11,022 nucleotides of DNA from DATFAS01 sp035254305 (GTDB lineage: Bacteria; Bacillota; Bacilli; Aneurinibacillales; RAOX-1), in assembly GCA_035254305.1 (NCBI GenBank), contig DATFAS010000050.1, positions 1 to 11,022 on the forward strand, in the 5' to 3' direction. This document shows, piece after piece, positions 1-7,110 of the stretch; position 1 is the first letter of the stretch; each line of letters starts with the position of its first letter. Both the position numbers and the translations under genes were made by a program. The notes beneath the pieces are model-generated. The model was not told where the DNA came from, did not search any database, and saw nothing but the letters and a program-made list of their open reading frames with translations.

Positions 1-26
1 TTGATCCATTGGGAGCTTGCTTCTTT

Positions 27-1610
27 TTATTCTTGTAAATAGTGCTTTTTCTCTATAGTAGCTTTGAGTTTGCCCCATGTTCCTCGAAATATACCTTCAT
101 CCATTACTTTTATAGATAAGGATAATCTTGGTTGGAAATCCATCAATGAAAGAATATCTCGATCAATATTAATACCTGGAGCTACTTCAATTAATGTTAA
201 TTGCCCTTCTTCTAGAGTAAAAACGGCTCGTTCTGTAACATAGAAAACAGGTTGTTTCATTTCCTGTGAATATTTACCGCTAAATGTAACTTGCTCTACG
301 TCACTACAGAATTTTTTTCCCTTTCCTTCTTTGAGGATAATAAGCTTCCCATCTTCAATTTTAAACACTGCACCATTTGTAAAGGTGCTACAGAAAACAA
401 CTTTTTTTGCGTTCTGAGTAATATTGATAAATCCACCAGGCCCTATTGCTCTACCACCAAATTTACTTACATTTACGTTTCCATGCTGATCGGCTTGAGC
501 CATACCAAGAAATGCCACATCAAGCCCACCACCATCATAAAAGTCAAACATAGAAGGATGCTCAATTACCGCTTCTGCATTAAAGGCAGCGCAGAAATCT
601 GCTCCACTTGCGGGGATCCCTCCAAAGACTCCTAACTCCGTAGTTAACATTACCTGATCGATAATCCCTTCCTCTGCAGCCACCTTTCCAACACCATCTG
701 GTATTCCTACGCCGAGATTGGTTACAGTTCTAGGGGATAGCTCTAACGCTGCACGACGTGCTATAATCTTTCGTTCATCTAATTCCATAGATTCAATATT
801 ATCCATAGGAATCTGTATATCCCCGGATAAAGCAGGATTAAAAATAGTCCCTTCTGTTTGCATATGGTTTTCCGGCTGTGCAACTACAATATAATCTACT
901 AAAACGCCTGGTACTTTGACTTTTTTGGGATGGAGAGTGTTAGATTTAGCAATCCGTTCAACCTGGGCAATAACGATGCCACCACTATTTTTAGCAGCTA
1001 TCGCAAGAGGCAGCTGCTCTAATAAAACGGCCTCCTTATCCATAGTAAGATTCCCGTTCTCATCTGCCACAGTGCCACGAATAATTGCAACATCAATGGG
1101 GAACTTTTTGAAGAATAGCCATTCTTGGCCTTCTAATTCAATTAGCTTTACTAAATCTTCATGGGTCTTCGATGTGACCTTTGCTCCTTCTAGTCGAGGA
1201 TCTACAAATGTTCCAAGACCTACCTTTGTGATTACCCCCGGCTTATTGCCAGCAATTGCTCTCCATAATTGGCATATTACTCCCTGCGGAAAAAAGTAGC
1301 ACTCGATTTTATCTTGAACAACTAATTCAGCCATTCTAGGTGCCTGCCCTGTATGACCACATATTAATCTTTTTACTAGTCCTTCATAACCTAAATGGTG
1401 TGTTCCCTTTGTTCTAGTAACTCGATCTCCACTAGCAGATGCATGAACAAGAGTAATATTTTTGGGATGACCTGTTGTCAAATATCTTTCTTCAATAGCC
1501 ATTGCAACTTCCTCAGCCCATCCTGCTAGACCAACTGTACTAGCTCCAACCGTATAACCGTCTCCAATTAACTCTGCAGCTTGCTTCGCCGTAATCATTT
1601 TTGACATCAT
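27..1610 (-). CDS. Family I acyl-CoA:acetate/3-ketoacid CoA-transferase (fused alpha-beta, YdiF/Pct-like)
   Basis: This cytoplasmic enzyme moves CoA between a donor acyl-CoA and a free carboxylic acid, so an acid can be activated without ATP. At 527 residues it has the length of the fused class I enzymes (E. coli YdiF, clostridial propionate CoA-transferase), with both halves in one chain. The N-terminal half carries the glycine-rich block DGYTVGASTVGLAG (about 17-30). The C-terminal half carries TTELGVFGGIPASG, whose Glu325 matches the glutamate that forms the covalent acyl/CoA intermediate in this family, followed by a glycine-rich stretch at GPGG (about 390). GTG at 1613, ATG at 1610 and ATG at 1607 are consecutive in-frame starts. 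ATG 1610 is chosen because a GTGAG ribosome site (1619-1623) lies 8 nt upstream. It is the last visible gene of the operon, 23 nt after the transporter, and probably activates the acid that the operon degrades. Butyrate, propionate and acetoacetate are all possible acceptors; the family assignment is firm, the substrate is not. Confidence 0.93.
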   Translation of the reverse strand: MMSKMITAKQAAELIGDGYTVGASTVGLAGWAEEVAMAIEERYLTTGHPKNITLVHASASGDRVTRTKGTHHLGYEGLVKRLICGHTGQAPRMAELVVQDKIECYFFPQGVICQLWRAIAGNKPGVITKVGLGTFVDPRLEGAKVTSKTHEDLVKLIELEGQEWLFFKKFPIDVAIIRGTVADENGNLTMDKEAVLLEQLPLAIAAKNSGGIVIAQVERIAKSNTLHPKKVKVPGVLVDYIVVAQPENHMQTEGTIFNPALSGDIQIPMDNIESMELDERKIIARRAALELSPRTVTNLGVGIPDGVGKVAAEEGIIDQVMLTTELGVFGGIPASGADFCAAFNAEAVIEHPSMFDFYDGGGLDVAFLGMAQADQHGNVNVSKFGGRAIGPGGFINITQNAKKVVFCSTFTNGAVFKIEDGKLIILKEGKGKKFCSDVEQVTFSGKYSQEMKQPVFYVTERAVFTLEEGQLTLIEVAPGINIDRDILSLMDFQPRLSLSIKVMDEGIFRGTWGKLKATIEKKHYLQE

Positions 1611-1633
1611 CACATCAACTCACTTTACACACA

Positions 1634-2842
1634 TTATTTAGAACTAGTTTCTATAATGACTTCTATCACCTGAGTCTTTTCTTTTTTTACCTTGCCTACC
1701 AACCCAACTGTAATGTAGATAATCAAGAAAACTGCCATACTTAAGGCACTTATTCGATACATGAAGGCATAACTACTTAAAGAGGCAACAAACCCTAGGA
1801 CAAATGAGCCGATAGCAAGGCCGAAATCTAACGAATTGTAGAAAAAAGCAGTTGCGATTCCACGGCGTTCTGCTTCAACACGCTGTACTGTCCAAGCTTG
1901 CAGGGCGGGCTGAATCATACCGAATCCTGCACCATACAATAAGCCAGAAATACTTAATAAAACAATTCCTTGAGAATAAGACAAACAAACAAGCCCAAAT
2001 GCTACCAGTATCGCACCAAAAGGTAAAACAGCGATATGTCCTTTGCGATCATACAGCTTTCCTGACAGCGGACGAACAAGGATAACCATCGTTGAGAAAA
2101 CTAGGAAAAATAATCCAACATTATGAATACCCACTTCTTTTCCAAATAAGGAAATAAACCCAATGAGTACTCCGTACGTAATTGAAAAAAATACATTCAG
2201 CGTACAAGGAAGAACAGCTGTTTTCTCAAACCATCCTCCCCGACAAATTTTTGTTGTCTTGACTTTTGGAGGGATATTGATCATGAATAGCGTCGGAAAA
2301 ACAAATACAGCAAGTAATACGGAGACCAAAATTAACACACCAAAACCGTATTCACTCATTAGCCATATTCCAATAACAGGTGCAATTGACAATGAAATAC
2401 TACTAGAGAGTCCGTAATAACCCATTCCTTCTCCGATTCGTTTCGGAGGAATAACATCTGCCGCCATCGTTCCGTATGCTGTTCCTGTAATTCCAAAACC
2501 AAAGCCATAAACCATTCTAAATAGTAGAAATAGTACAATTCCTCCAGCTGCATAGTAACCAGCCGTTGATAGGGTGAAAATTAAAATTCCTATGGTTAGC
2601 ATTTTTCTTCTACCAAAAAAGTCTAATGTTACACCTGCAAACATTCTCGCAATGATCGCTGATATAGCGAATAAACTTGTAACCAAGCCAACAACGACCT
2701 TGTTATCTCCAAAGGCTTCCACAGCATAGGCAGGTAATACAGGTGTAATCATCATGAAATTCATATAGGTTAATAAGTTTGATATAATAATCAGGAGGAA
2801 TTCTCTTGTCCAAAGTTTTGATTCTGTTATCAAAGATTTCAC
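1634..2842 (-). CDS. Major facilitator superfamily transporter, 12 TM
   Basis: This is an inner-membrane secondary transporter of 402 residues, the usual length for a 12-helix MFS carrier. Hydrophobic segments run through the chain, starting near 14-40 (FLLIIISNLLTYMNFMMITP) and ending near 365-383. The MFS motif A is clear in the loop after helix 2: Gly70, Asp74, Gly77, Arg78, Arg79, Lys80. A weaker copy follows in the second half (Gly261, Asp265, Arg266, Gly268). A charged Arg109 sits in the fourth helix region, as in motif B. The start is GTG at 2842, preceded by a GGAGG 6 nt upstream; no ATG near by is in frame. It lies between the beta-oxidation genes and the CoA-transferase, so import (or proton symport) of the organic acid degraded by this operon is the likely job. 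This is inferred from context only, since sequence alone does not distinguish an acid importer from a drug or product exporter. Confidence 0.9.
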   Translation of the reverse strand: MKSLITESKLWTREFLLIIISNLLTYMNFMMITPVLPAYAVEAFGDNKVVVGLVTSLFAISAIIARMFAGVTLDFFGRRKMLTIGILIFTLSTAGYYAAGGIVLFLLFRMVYGFGFGITGTAYGTMAADVIPPKRIGEGMGYYGLSSSISLSIAPVIGIWLMSEYGFGVLILVSVLLAVFVFPTLFMINIPPKVKTTKICRGGWFEKTAVLPCTLNVFFSITYGVLIGFISLFGKEVGIHNVGLFFLVFSTMVILVRPLSGKLYDRKGHIAVLPFGAILVAFGLVCLSYSQGIVLLSISGLLYGAGFGMIQPALQAWTVQRVEAERRGIATAFFYNSLDFGLAIGSFVLGFVASLSSYAFMYRISALSMAVFLIIYITVGLVGKVKKEKTQVIEVIIETSSK

Positions 2843-2844
2843 CG

Positions 2845-2853
2845 CCTCCCTCC
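2845..2853 (-). promoter_or_regulatory. Ribosome binding site of the MFS gene
   Basis: The minus strand reads GGAGGGAGG, a doubled Shine-Dalgarno core. The upstream GGAGG is 6 nt from the GTG at 2842, which supports that GTG as the start. The nearby ATG at 2856 is out of frame and overlaps this site. Confidence 0.7.
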
Positions 2854-2883
2854 ATGTAAGATCTCTATGCTTGCTAGTAGGAA

Positions 2884-2926
2884 GTAAGCAATTCTACCAA
2901 ACGATCTTTTGGTAGAATTGGCTTAC
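2884..2926 (-). repeat. Strong intercistronic hairpin between hydratase and transporter genes
   Basis: The 18-base arm 2884-2901 pairs with the 19-base arm 2908-2926 across a 6-nt loop (2902-2907). The inner 12 bp (AATTCTACCAAA against TTTGGTAGAATT) are perfect and the outer 6 bp (GTAAGC/GCTTAC) continue after a single bulged base. No run of T follows on either strand, so it is not a standard rho-independent terminator. It starts about 28 nt after the hydratase stop and ends about 40 nt before the transporter start. In the transcript it could slow 3' decay, mark a processing site, partly terminate, or act as a DNA site for a dimeric protein; the sequence does not decide between these. Confidence 0.75.
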
Positions 2927-2953
2927 CAGAAGGATAATTACGAAATATTGCGA

Positions 2954-3733
2954 TTATTGTCCTGTGAAATTTGGCTTTCTCTTTTCTACAAAAGCCTGCA
3001 TCCCCTCTTTACGATCCTCACTTGCGAATGTATTACCGAAGCAGGCCATTTCAATATCTAAAGCCGATTCAAGATCAACATTTGCTCCAGAATTAACCGA
3101 CATCTTCAACATTTTCATAGCCATTATCGGCTTCTCTGCAAGCTTACTGGCCCACTGCTTAGCAAATTCGATCAGATCTGTCAACGGAACTACTTTATTC
3201 ACTAAACCAATGTCATAAGCTCTTTGAGAATCAATCATTTCACCGAAGAAGAGCAATTCTTTAGCGATTGTTTGACCTACAAGTCGTTGGAACCTTTGTG
3301 TCCCACCTGCTCCTGGAATAATACCTAGATTTACTTCAGGAAATCCAAATTTTGCGGTATCTGAGCAAATACGTAAATCGCAAGCTAGCGCTAACTCTGC
3401 TCCCCCACCTAATGCCAATCCATTTACTGCAGCAATCACAGGTTTAGAAAGCTTCGCCACTTTTTCAATTGCCTCACGACTCAATTCATTCATTTCCCAG
3501 ATTTCTATTCCGTTTAGGTTCATCATGTCACGTATATCGGCTCCAGCAGCAAAGGCTCTTTCTCCTTTTCCGCTTATAATAACTGCTCTTACCTCACGAT
3601 TCAGTTCAAGCTCACCCATTAAAGAAGATAATTCTTGAAATAGCTTTCTGTTCAATGGATTATAAGGCGGACGATTTAGATAAACGATCGCTGTATTGTC
3701 CTCAATTATGCATTCCAATAATTCTAAGTTCAT
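2954..3733 (-). CDS. Enoyl-CoA hydratase/isomerase (crotonase family)
   Basis: The enzyme adds water to 2-enoyl-CoA to give 3-hydroxyacyl-CoA, the second step of beta-oxidation. With 259 residues it has the classic length of a soluble crotonase. The oxyanion-hole block AFAAGADIRDM (60-70) and the second block GLALGGGAELALACD (105-119) are present. Both acid-base glutamates of true hydratases are kept: Glu113 (GGGAEL) and Glu133 (FPEVNLGIIPGAGG), 20 residues apart as in rat and bacterial crotonase. The frame is open upstream to a GTG at 3778 inside the preceding gene, but ATG 3733 is chosen because AGGGAGAAG lies just upstream, the homology begins there, and it gives the family length. It follows the hydroxyacyl-CoA dehydrogenase by 16 nt. 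The N-terminal strand reads RPPYNPLN in place of the common RPxxxNALN, a mild deviation near the CoA-binding region. Confidence 0.93.
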   Translation of the reverse strand: MNLELLECIIEDNTAIVYLNRPPYNPLNRKLFQELSSLMGELELNREVRAVIISGKGERAFAAGADIRDMMNLNGIEIWEMNELSREAIEKVAKLSKPVIAAVNGLALGGGAELALACDLRICSDTAKFGFPEVNLGIIPGAGGTQRFQRLVGQTIAKELLFFGEMIDSQRAYDIGLVNKVVPLTDLIEFAKQWASKLAEKPIMAMKMLKMSVNSGANVDLESALDIEMACFGNTFASEDRKEGMQAFVEKRKPNFTGQ

Positions 3734-3741
3734 AGTCTTAT

Positions 3742-3749
3742 CTTCTCCC
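3742..3749 (-). promoter_or_regulatory. Ribosome binding site deciding the hydratase start
   Basis: The minus strand reads GGGAGAAG, directly after the stop codon of the upstream dehydrogenase and 8-11 nt before ATG 3733. It favours this start over GTG 3778 and ATG 3766, which lie inside the preceding gene. Translational coupling to the upstream gene is likely. Confidence 0.65.
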
Positions 3750-4607
3750 TTATTTATTGTAGTCATAGAAACCTGCACCTACTTTCTTCCCTAATCTACC
3801 TGCTCTAATTAGTTGTCGAATGATTTGAGGTGCAGCGAACCGATCATCCTTAAATTCTTGGTAAAAGTAATCCATAACGTATAACCCGATATCCACTCCG
3901 GCAAAATCCTGAAGTTCGAAAGGTCCCATTGGGTAGTTCAATCCCAGCTTAACCGCCTTATCCACATCTTCCATACTGGCAACCCCTTCTTCAACAAGAC
4001 GCATTGCTTCAAGAAAATGTGGAGTCATCACACGATTCACTATAAAACCTGGTGTATCTTTCTTTACTTCGATTGGTTCTTTACCAAACTGTCTAGATAG
4101 TTCCATAAGTGTTTGAATCGTTTCATCACTTGTCTTATAACCTCGAATCACTTCAACGAGTTTCATAATTTGGGCCGGATTAAAGAAATGCATGCCTGCT
4201 ACTTTATCTTGTCTAGTAGTTGCCTCTGCGATTTGCGTAATGGACATAGAAGAAGTATTTGTAGCAATAATCGTTTCTGGAGGTAATATTTCATCTAATT
4301 GTTTAAAGATCGAAATCTTAGCATCCAAGTTTTCAATGATTGCCTCAATCACAATATTTGCAGGCTTAAGCTCGTCTAAATTAGTTGTTCTAACCACCCG
4401 CTCTAGAACCTCAGCCTTTTGCTCAAGAGTTAACTTACCTTTGGAAATACTTTTATCCATAAACTGTTCCATACGTTGAACAGCCTTCTGAAGAAATTTA
4501 TCCTCAACATCACATAGAATAACTTTAAATCCTGATAAAGCAGCTAAATGGGCAATTCCTCCTCCCATTGTTCCTGATCCAACTACACCAATTGTCATCT
4601 TACTCAT
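3750..4607 (-). CDS. 3-hydroxybutyryl-CoA (3-hydroxyacyl-CoA) dehydrogenase
   Basis: This cytoplasmic enzyme oxidises (S)-3-hydroxyacyl-CoA to 3-ketoacyl-CoA with NAD(P)+, the third step of beta-oxidation. It has 285 residues, matching stand-alone short-chain enzymes of the Hbd/MmgB type. The N-terminal Rossmann fold shows GVVGSGTMGGGIAHLAALSG (7-26), with Asp33 at the end of the second strand, which favours NAD(H). Catalytic residues of the family are all visible: Ser119 in ATNTSS, His140 in GMHFFNPAQ, Glu152 in KLVEVI and Asn191 in PGFIVNR. The C-terminal dimerisation domain ends with the usual GRLGKKVGAGFYDY. ATG 4607 has a perfect AGGAGG 9 nt upstream. It lies 33 nt after the acyl-CoA dehydrogenase and 16 nt before the hydratase. 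The lack of any hydratase or epimerase fusion fits C4-C6 substrates rather than a long-chain FadB system. Confidence 0.95.
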   Translation of the reverse strand: MSKMTIGVVGSGTMGGGIAHLAALSGFKVILCDVEDKFLQKAVQRMEQFMDKSISKGKLTLEQKAEVLERVVRTTNLDELKPANIVIEAIIENLDAKISIFKQLDEILPPETIIATNTSSMSITQIAEATTRQDKVAGMHFFNPAQIMKLVEVIRGYKTSDETIQTLMELSRQFGKEPIEVKKDTPGFIVNRVMTPHFLEAMRLVEEGVASMEDVDKAVKLGLNYPMGPFELQDFAGVDIGLYVMDYFYQEFKDDRFAAPQIIRQLIRAGRLGKKVGAGFYDYNK

Positions 4608-4616
4608 CGATTTATT

Positions 4617-4622
4617 CCTCCT
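4617..4622 (-). promoter_or_regulatory. Ribosome binding site of the hydroxyacyl-CoA dehydrogenase gene
   Basis: A perfect AGGAGG on the minus strand lies 9 nt before ATG 4607. It is the strongest ribosome site in the operon and sits in the 33-nt gap after the acyl-CoA dehydrogenase. Confidence 0.8.
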
Positions 4623-4640
4623 AATTTCCTTGTTTAAGGT

Positions 4641-5777
4641 TTAAGCTAATATTTCCTTTGCTATAACAACACGTTGAATTTGGTTTGTTCCCTCATAGAT
4701 TTGCATGATTTTCGCATCACGCATATACTTTTCAACAGGGTATTCACGTATATAGCCATACCCTCCAAAAATTTGAACAGCATCCGTGGTCACCTGCATT
4801 GCCGTATCCGTTGCAAAACACTTAGCAAATGACGCATTTGTGATTGATGGCCTACCTTCTTGAAGTAGATAAGCAGCCTTATGGACAAGTAGCCTAGCAG
4901 CTTCAATATTCATAGCCATGTCTGCAAGCATAAATTGAATCGCTTGAAACTGTGCTATAGCCCGACCAAACTGTTTACGCTCCTTGGCATAAGCCAAAGC
5001 TGCTTCGTATGCCCCTTGAGCAATTCCTAGCGCTTGCGCACCTACCATTGGCCGTGCGTAGGATAAGGCTTTCATAAATATTTTGAATCCTTCCCCTTCA
5101 CTTCCAATTCGATTTGAAACCGGTACACGTACATCCTCAAACATAACAGAGGCCGTATTGGAGGCACGAAGTCCCATTTTCTTTTCCTTTTCCCCAACCT
5201 TCACCCCATCAGAATCTCGTTCAACGATTAAAGCGGTAAACGAATTCAATCCACCTAACTCTGGTTGTTTCGCTAAGACCACATAGAAGTGGGCATAGCT
5301 AGCATTTGTGATGAAACACTTTTCCCCATTCAGGATGTATTCGTCCCCTACTTTTTTTACTGTAGTAGACATTCCAGATACATCACTACCAGCGCCTGGT
5401 TCTGTTAAAGCAAATGCAGCAAACTCTCTTCCATAGGTTAATCGTTGTAGGAATTTCTGCTTTAACCCCTCATCCGCCCCAACAAGAATCGGATAAGAAG
5501 CCAAGGAATTCGCTTCGACAGAGGTCGTTATCCCTCCACAACCCCTTGCCAATTCTTCAATAATCAAAGCTTGGGATATCTTATCAATACCTGGACCACC
5601 ATAGGAATCAGGAATCCCTAAGTTAAAAAGCCCACAATCCCTTAACTTATCCATAATTTCCAGTGGGAATTGTTCTTCTTCATCATATCTCCTGGCATGT
5701 GGGAGAATTTCTTCATTAGAAAAGTCCTTGGCAAGAGCACGAATAGCAAGCTGTTCTTCCGTAAATTTAAACTCCAT
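4641..5777 (-). CDS. Acyl-CoA dehydrogenase, short-chain (butyryl-CoA dehydrogenase-like)
   Basis: This FAD enzyme makes the 2,3-double bond in acyl-CoA and passes electrons to ETF. Its 378 residues are the standard size. Family signatures appear in order: AFALTEPGAGSD (121-132, FAD/substrate site), the beta-domain from about 133 to 228, RKQFGRAIAQFQAIQF (267-282), QIFGGYGY (335-342, FAD dimer contact) and IYEGTNQIQR (360-369). Glu362 sits at the catalytic-base position used by short-chain enzymes; the alternative position used by isovaleryl-CoA and long-chain enzymes (about 243) is alanine. The segment before AQALGIAQGA reads LSYARPMVG where butyryl-CoA dehydrogenases usually have a DGGRIGIA-like stretch, so substrate range may differ. 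ATG 5777 has GGGGTG 7 nt upstream. It is 33 nt after the thiolase. Whether the substrate is butyryl-CoA or a branched or cyclic acyl-CoA is open. Confidence 0.94.
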   Translation of the reverse strand: MEFKFTEEQLAIRALAKDFSNEEILPHARRYDEEEQFPLEIMDKLRDCGLFNLGIPDSYGGPGIDKISQALIIEELARGCGGITTSVEANSLASYPILVGADEGLKQKFLQRLTYGREFAAFALTEPGAGSDVSGMSTTVKKVGDEYILNGEKCFITNASYAHFYVVLAKQPELGGLNSFTALIVERDSDGVKVGEKEKKMGLRASNTASVMFEDVRVPVSNRIGSEGEGFKIFMKALSYARPMVGAQALGIAQGAYEAALAYAKERKQFGRAIAQFQAIQFMLADMAMNIEAARLLVHKAAYLLQEGRPSITNASFAKCFATDTAMQVTTDAVQIFGGYGYIREYPVEKYMRDAKIMQIYEGTNQIQRVVIAKEILA

Positions 5778-5810
5778 AATACTTCACCCCAAATTTTCTA
5801 TTCCGATCCA

Positions 5811-7028
5811 CTACGCTTTAGGATTCTCTAGCAATAAGGCAAGCCCTTGACCACCGCCGATACAAGCACTTGCGATCCCATAGCGTGCATCACGGTACTT
5901 AAATTCATGGGCGATGGTTCCCACTATCCGAGCTCCACTCATCCCAAGTGGATGACCAAGTGCTACAGCACCACCATTTACATTCAATCTGTCATAGAGA
6001 GGCGATCCCATGTAATTCCCTAGTTCCTTAAGGCATCCTAGTACCTGGCCCGCAAACGCTTCATTGATCTCTAGTAAATCTATATCTTCTAATTTCAATT
6101 TCGTTCTTGCTAGAAGCTTCTGTATGGCACCAACAGGCCCAAGCCCCATTACCTCAGGATTAATAGAGTGTACGGCATAATCGACTACATAGGCTAATGG
6201 TCGTAATCCTAGACTCATGCATTTCTCTTCCGACATGACTACTAGCGCAGCTGCAGCATCATTCATTCCCGAGGAATTCCCCGCTGTAATGGTGCCTCCT
6301 TCCTTGAAAGCCGGCTTTAACTTAGCTAGTGCTTCAAGAGTTGTATTCGGTCTCGGGTGTTCGTCGACACTAACAATCCTCGAATCTTTTTTCCCCTTAA
6401 TCTCAACTGGCACAATCTCCTCTGCGAATCTACCATTTTCCATGGCCGCTTTTGCTTTCATTTGGCTTTGATAGGAAAATAAATCCTGATCTTCTCTCGA
6501 AATTTCATGCAGGGCAACTACATTCTCCCCTGTTAACCCCATATTTAATGGTGGATACATGGAAGTAGGTTGGCAATTCTTATGATACTCGGTGTTCATA
6601 CATAACAAATCCTTTGTACCATTTCTCAGCCCTTCATATCTTACGGATAAGGGAAGATAATACGGACTACGGGATAAGCTCTCTGCACCCCCAGCAATCA
6701 TAATATCTGCATGACCCGTCTGAATTTCTAGGGCTGCTGATATAACCGCTTGAATCCCTGACCCACAGATCCGATTCACCGTATATCCAGGCGTCTCTTC
6801 TCCCAACCCAGCTAATAGAGCAGCAACTCTTCCTAGATTTGCACAATCTCCTGTTCCTTTTACCTGACCGAATACTACGCCATCCACACGTTCATTTCCA
6901 ACATCTGATCTTTTTACAGCTTCCTTAATAGTAAGGCTAGCAAGATCTTGAACAGGCACCTCTCGAAGCCCTCCTAAGTAAGCTCCGATCGGAGTCCTAG
7001 CAAAACTTGTAATAACAGCTTTCCTCAT
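5811..7028 (-). CDS. Acetyl-CoA acetyltransferase / 3-ketoacyl-CoA thiolase
   Basis: This cytoplasmic thiolase cleaves 3-ketoacyl-CoA with CoA to acetyl-CoA and a shortened acyl-CoA; with acetoacetyl-CoA it gives two acetyl-CoA. It has 405 residues, in the normal range. The nucleophilic cysteine is Cys88 in NRICGSGIQA, the HGH-type histidine is His359 in NGGAVALGHPLGMSGAR, and the acid-base cysteine is Cys389 in SACIGGGQG; the NEAF block is at 322-325. All catalytic residues are intact. The frame is open to a GTG at 7037, but that GTG lies inside the ribosome site GAGGTG (7035-7040), so ATG 7028, 6 nt downstream, is the start. It is the first gene of the six-gene operon, preceded by the control region. 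The presence of a CoA-transferase and C4-type partners suggests acetoacetyl-CoA thiolysis, but 3-ketoacyl chain length cannot be read from sequence. Confidence 0.95.
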   Translation of the reverse strand: MRKAVITSFARTPIGAYLGGLREVPVQDLASLTIKEAVKRSDVGNERVDGVVFGQVKGTGDCANLGRVAALLAGLGEETPGYTVNRICGSGIQAVISAALEIQTGHADIMIAGGAESLSRSPYYLPLSVRYEGLRNGTKDLLCMNTEYHKNCQPTSMYPPLNMGLTGENVVALHEISREDQDLFSYQSQMKAKAAMENGRFAEEIVPVEIKGKKDSRIVSVDEHPRPNTTLEALAKLKPAFKEGGTITAGNSSGMNDAAAALVVMSEEKCMSLGLRPLAYVVDYAVHSINPEVMGLGPVGAIQKLLARTKLKLEDIDLLEINEAFAGQVLGCLKELGNYMGSPLYDRLNVNGGAVALGHPLGMSGARIVGTIAHEFKYRDARYGIASACIGGGQGLALLLENPKA

Positions 7029-7034
7029 CCTTTT

Positions 7035-7040
7035 CACCTC
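7035..7040 (-). promoter_or_regulatory. Ribosome binding site deciding the thiolase start
   Basis: GAGGTG on the minus strand lies 6 nt before ATG 7028. The alternative GTG start at 7037 overlaps this motif and is therefore unlikely. Confidence 0.75.
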
Positions 7041-7074
7041 AATTATTTTTTACCTCTCAACTTTCAACACACCC

Positions 7075-7102
7075 TTTATAGTCACTTACCACCTCTTTAC
7101 AA
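7075..7102 (-). promoter_or_regulatory. Candidate sigma-A promoter of the beta-oxidation operon
   Basis: The minus strand has TTGTAA (7097-7102) as a -35 with 4 of 6 consensus bases, a 16-bp spacer, and TATAAA (7075-7080) as a -10 with 5 of 6. Transcription would start near 7068, leaving a leader of about 40 nt before the thiolase ATG. It lies downstream of the regulator's terminator, as expected for a separately transcribed operon. The -35 is weak, which fits a promoter that needs an activator or is under tight control. Confidence 0.45.
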
Positions 7103-7110
7103 CTTTGTAA
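7097..7110. repeat. Perfect 6-2-6 inverted repeat over the -35
   Basis: TTACAA-CT-TTGTAA is a perfect dyad. One arm coincides with the candidate -35 hexamer of the operon and the other overlaps the cre-like site. Its place suggests an operator, but a 12-bp A/T-rich dyad can arise by chance. Confidence 0.4.

Noticed and set aside
1..26. Terminator after the CoA-transferase
   Set aside because: Only 26 bases follow the stop codon; a short AGC/GCT-containing stretch is present but no complete stem and T tract can be seen before the window ends.
291..635. 114-residue open frame on the plus strand within the CoA-transferase gene
   Set aside because: It lies antisense within a well-supported gene, has no ribosome site, and its translation shows no recognisable domain. 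The other plus-strand frames of 60-130 residues (for example 916-1299, 1852-2085, 2163-2417, 6217-6471, 9224-9505) are judged the same way.
2359..2553. 64-residue minus-strand frame inside the transporter gene
   Set aside because: It is an alternative frame of a clear MFS gene with no supporting signal.
3734..3778. N-terminal extension of the hydratase from GTG 3778 or ATG 3766
   Set aside because: These 15 or 11 extra residues lie within the end of the preceding gene, lack a ribosome site and add nothing of the crotonase family. ATG 3733 has a clear site.
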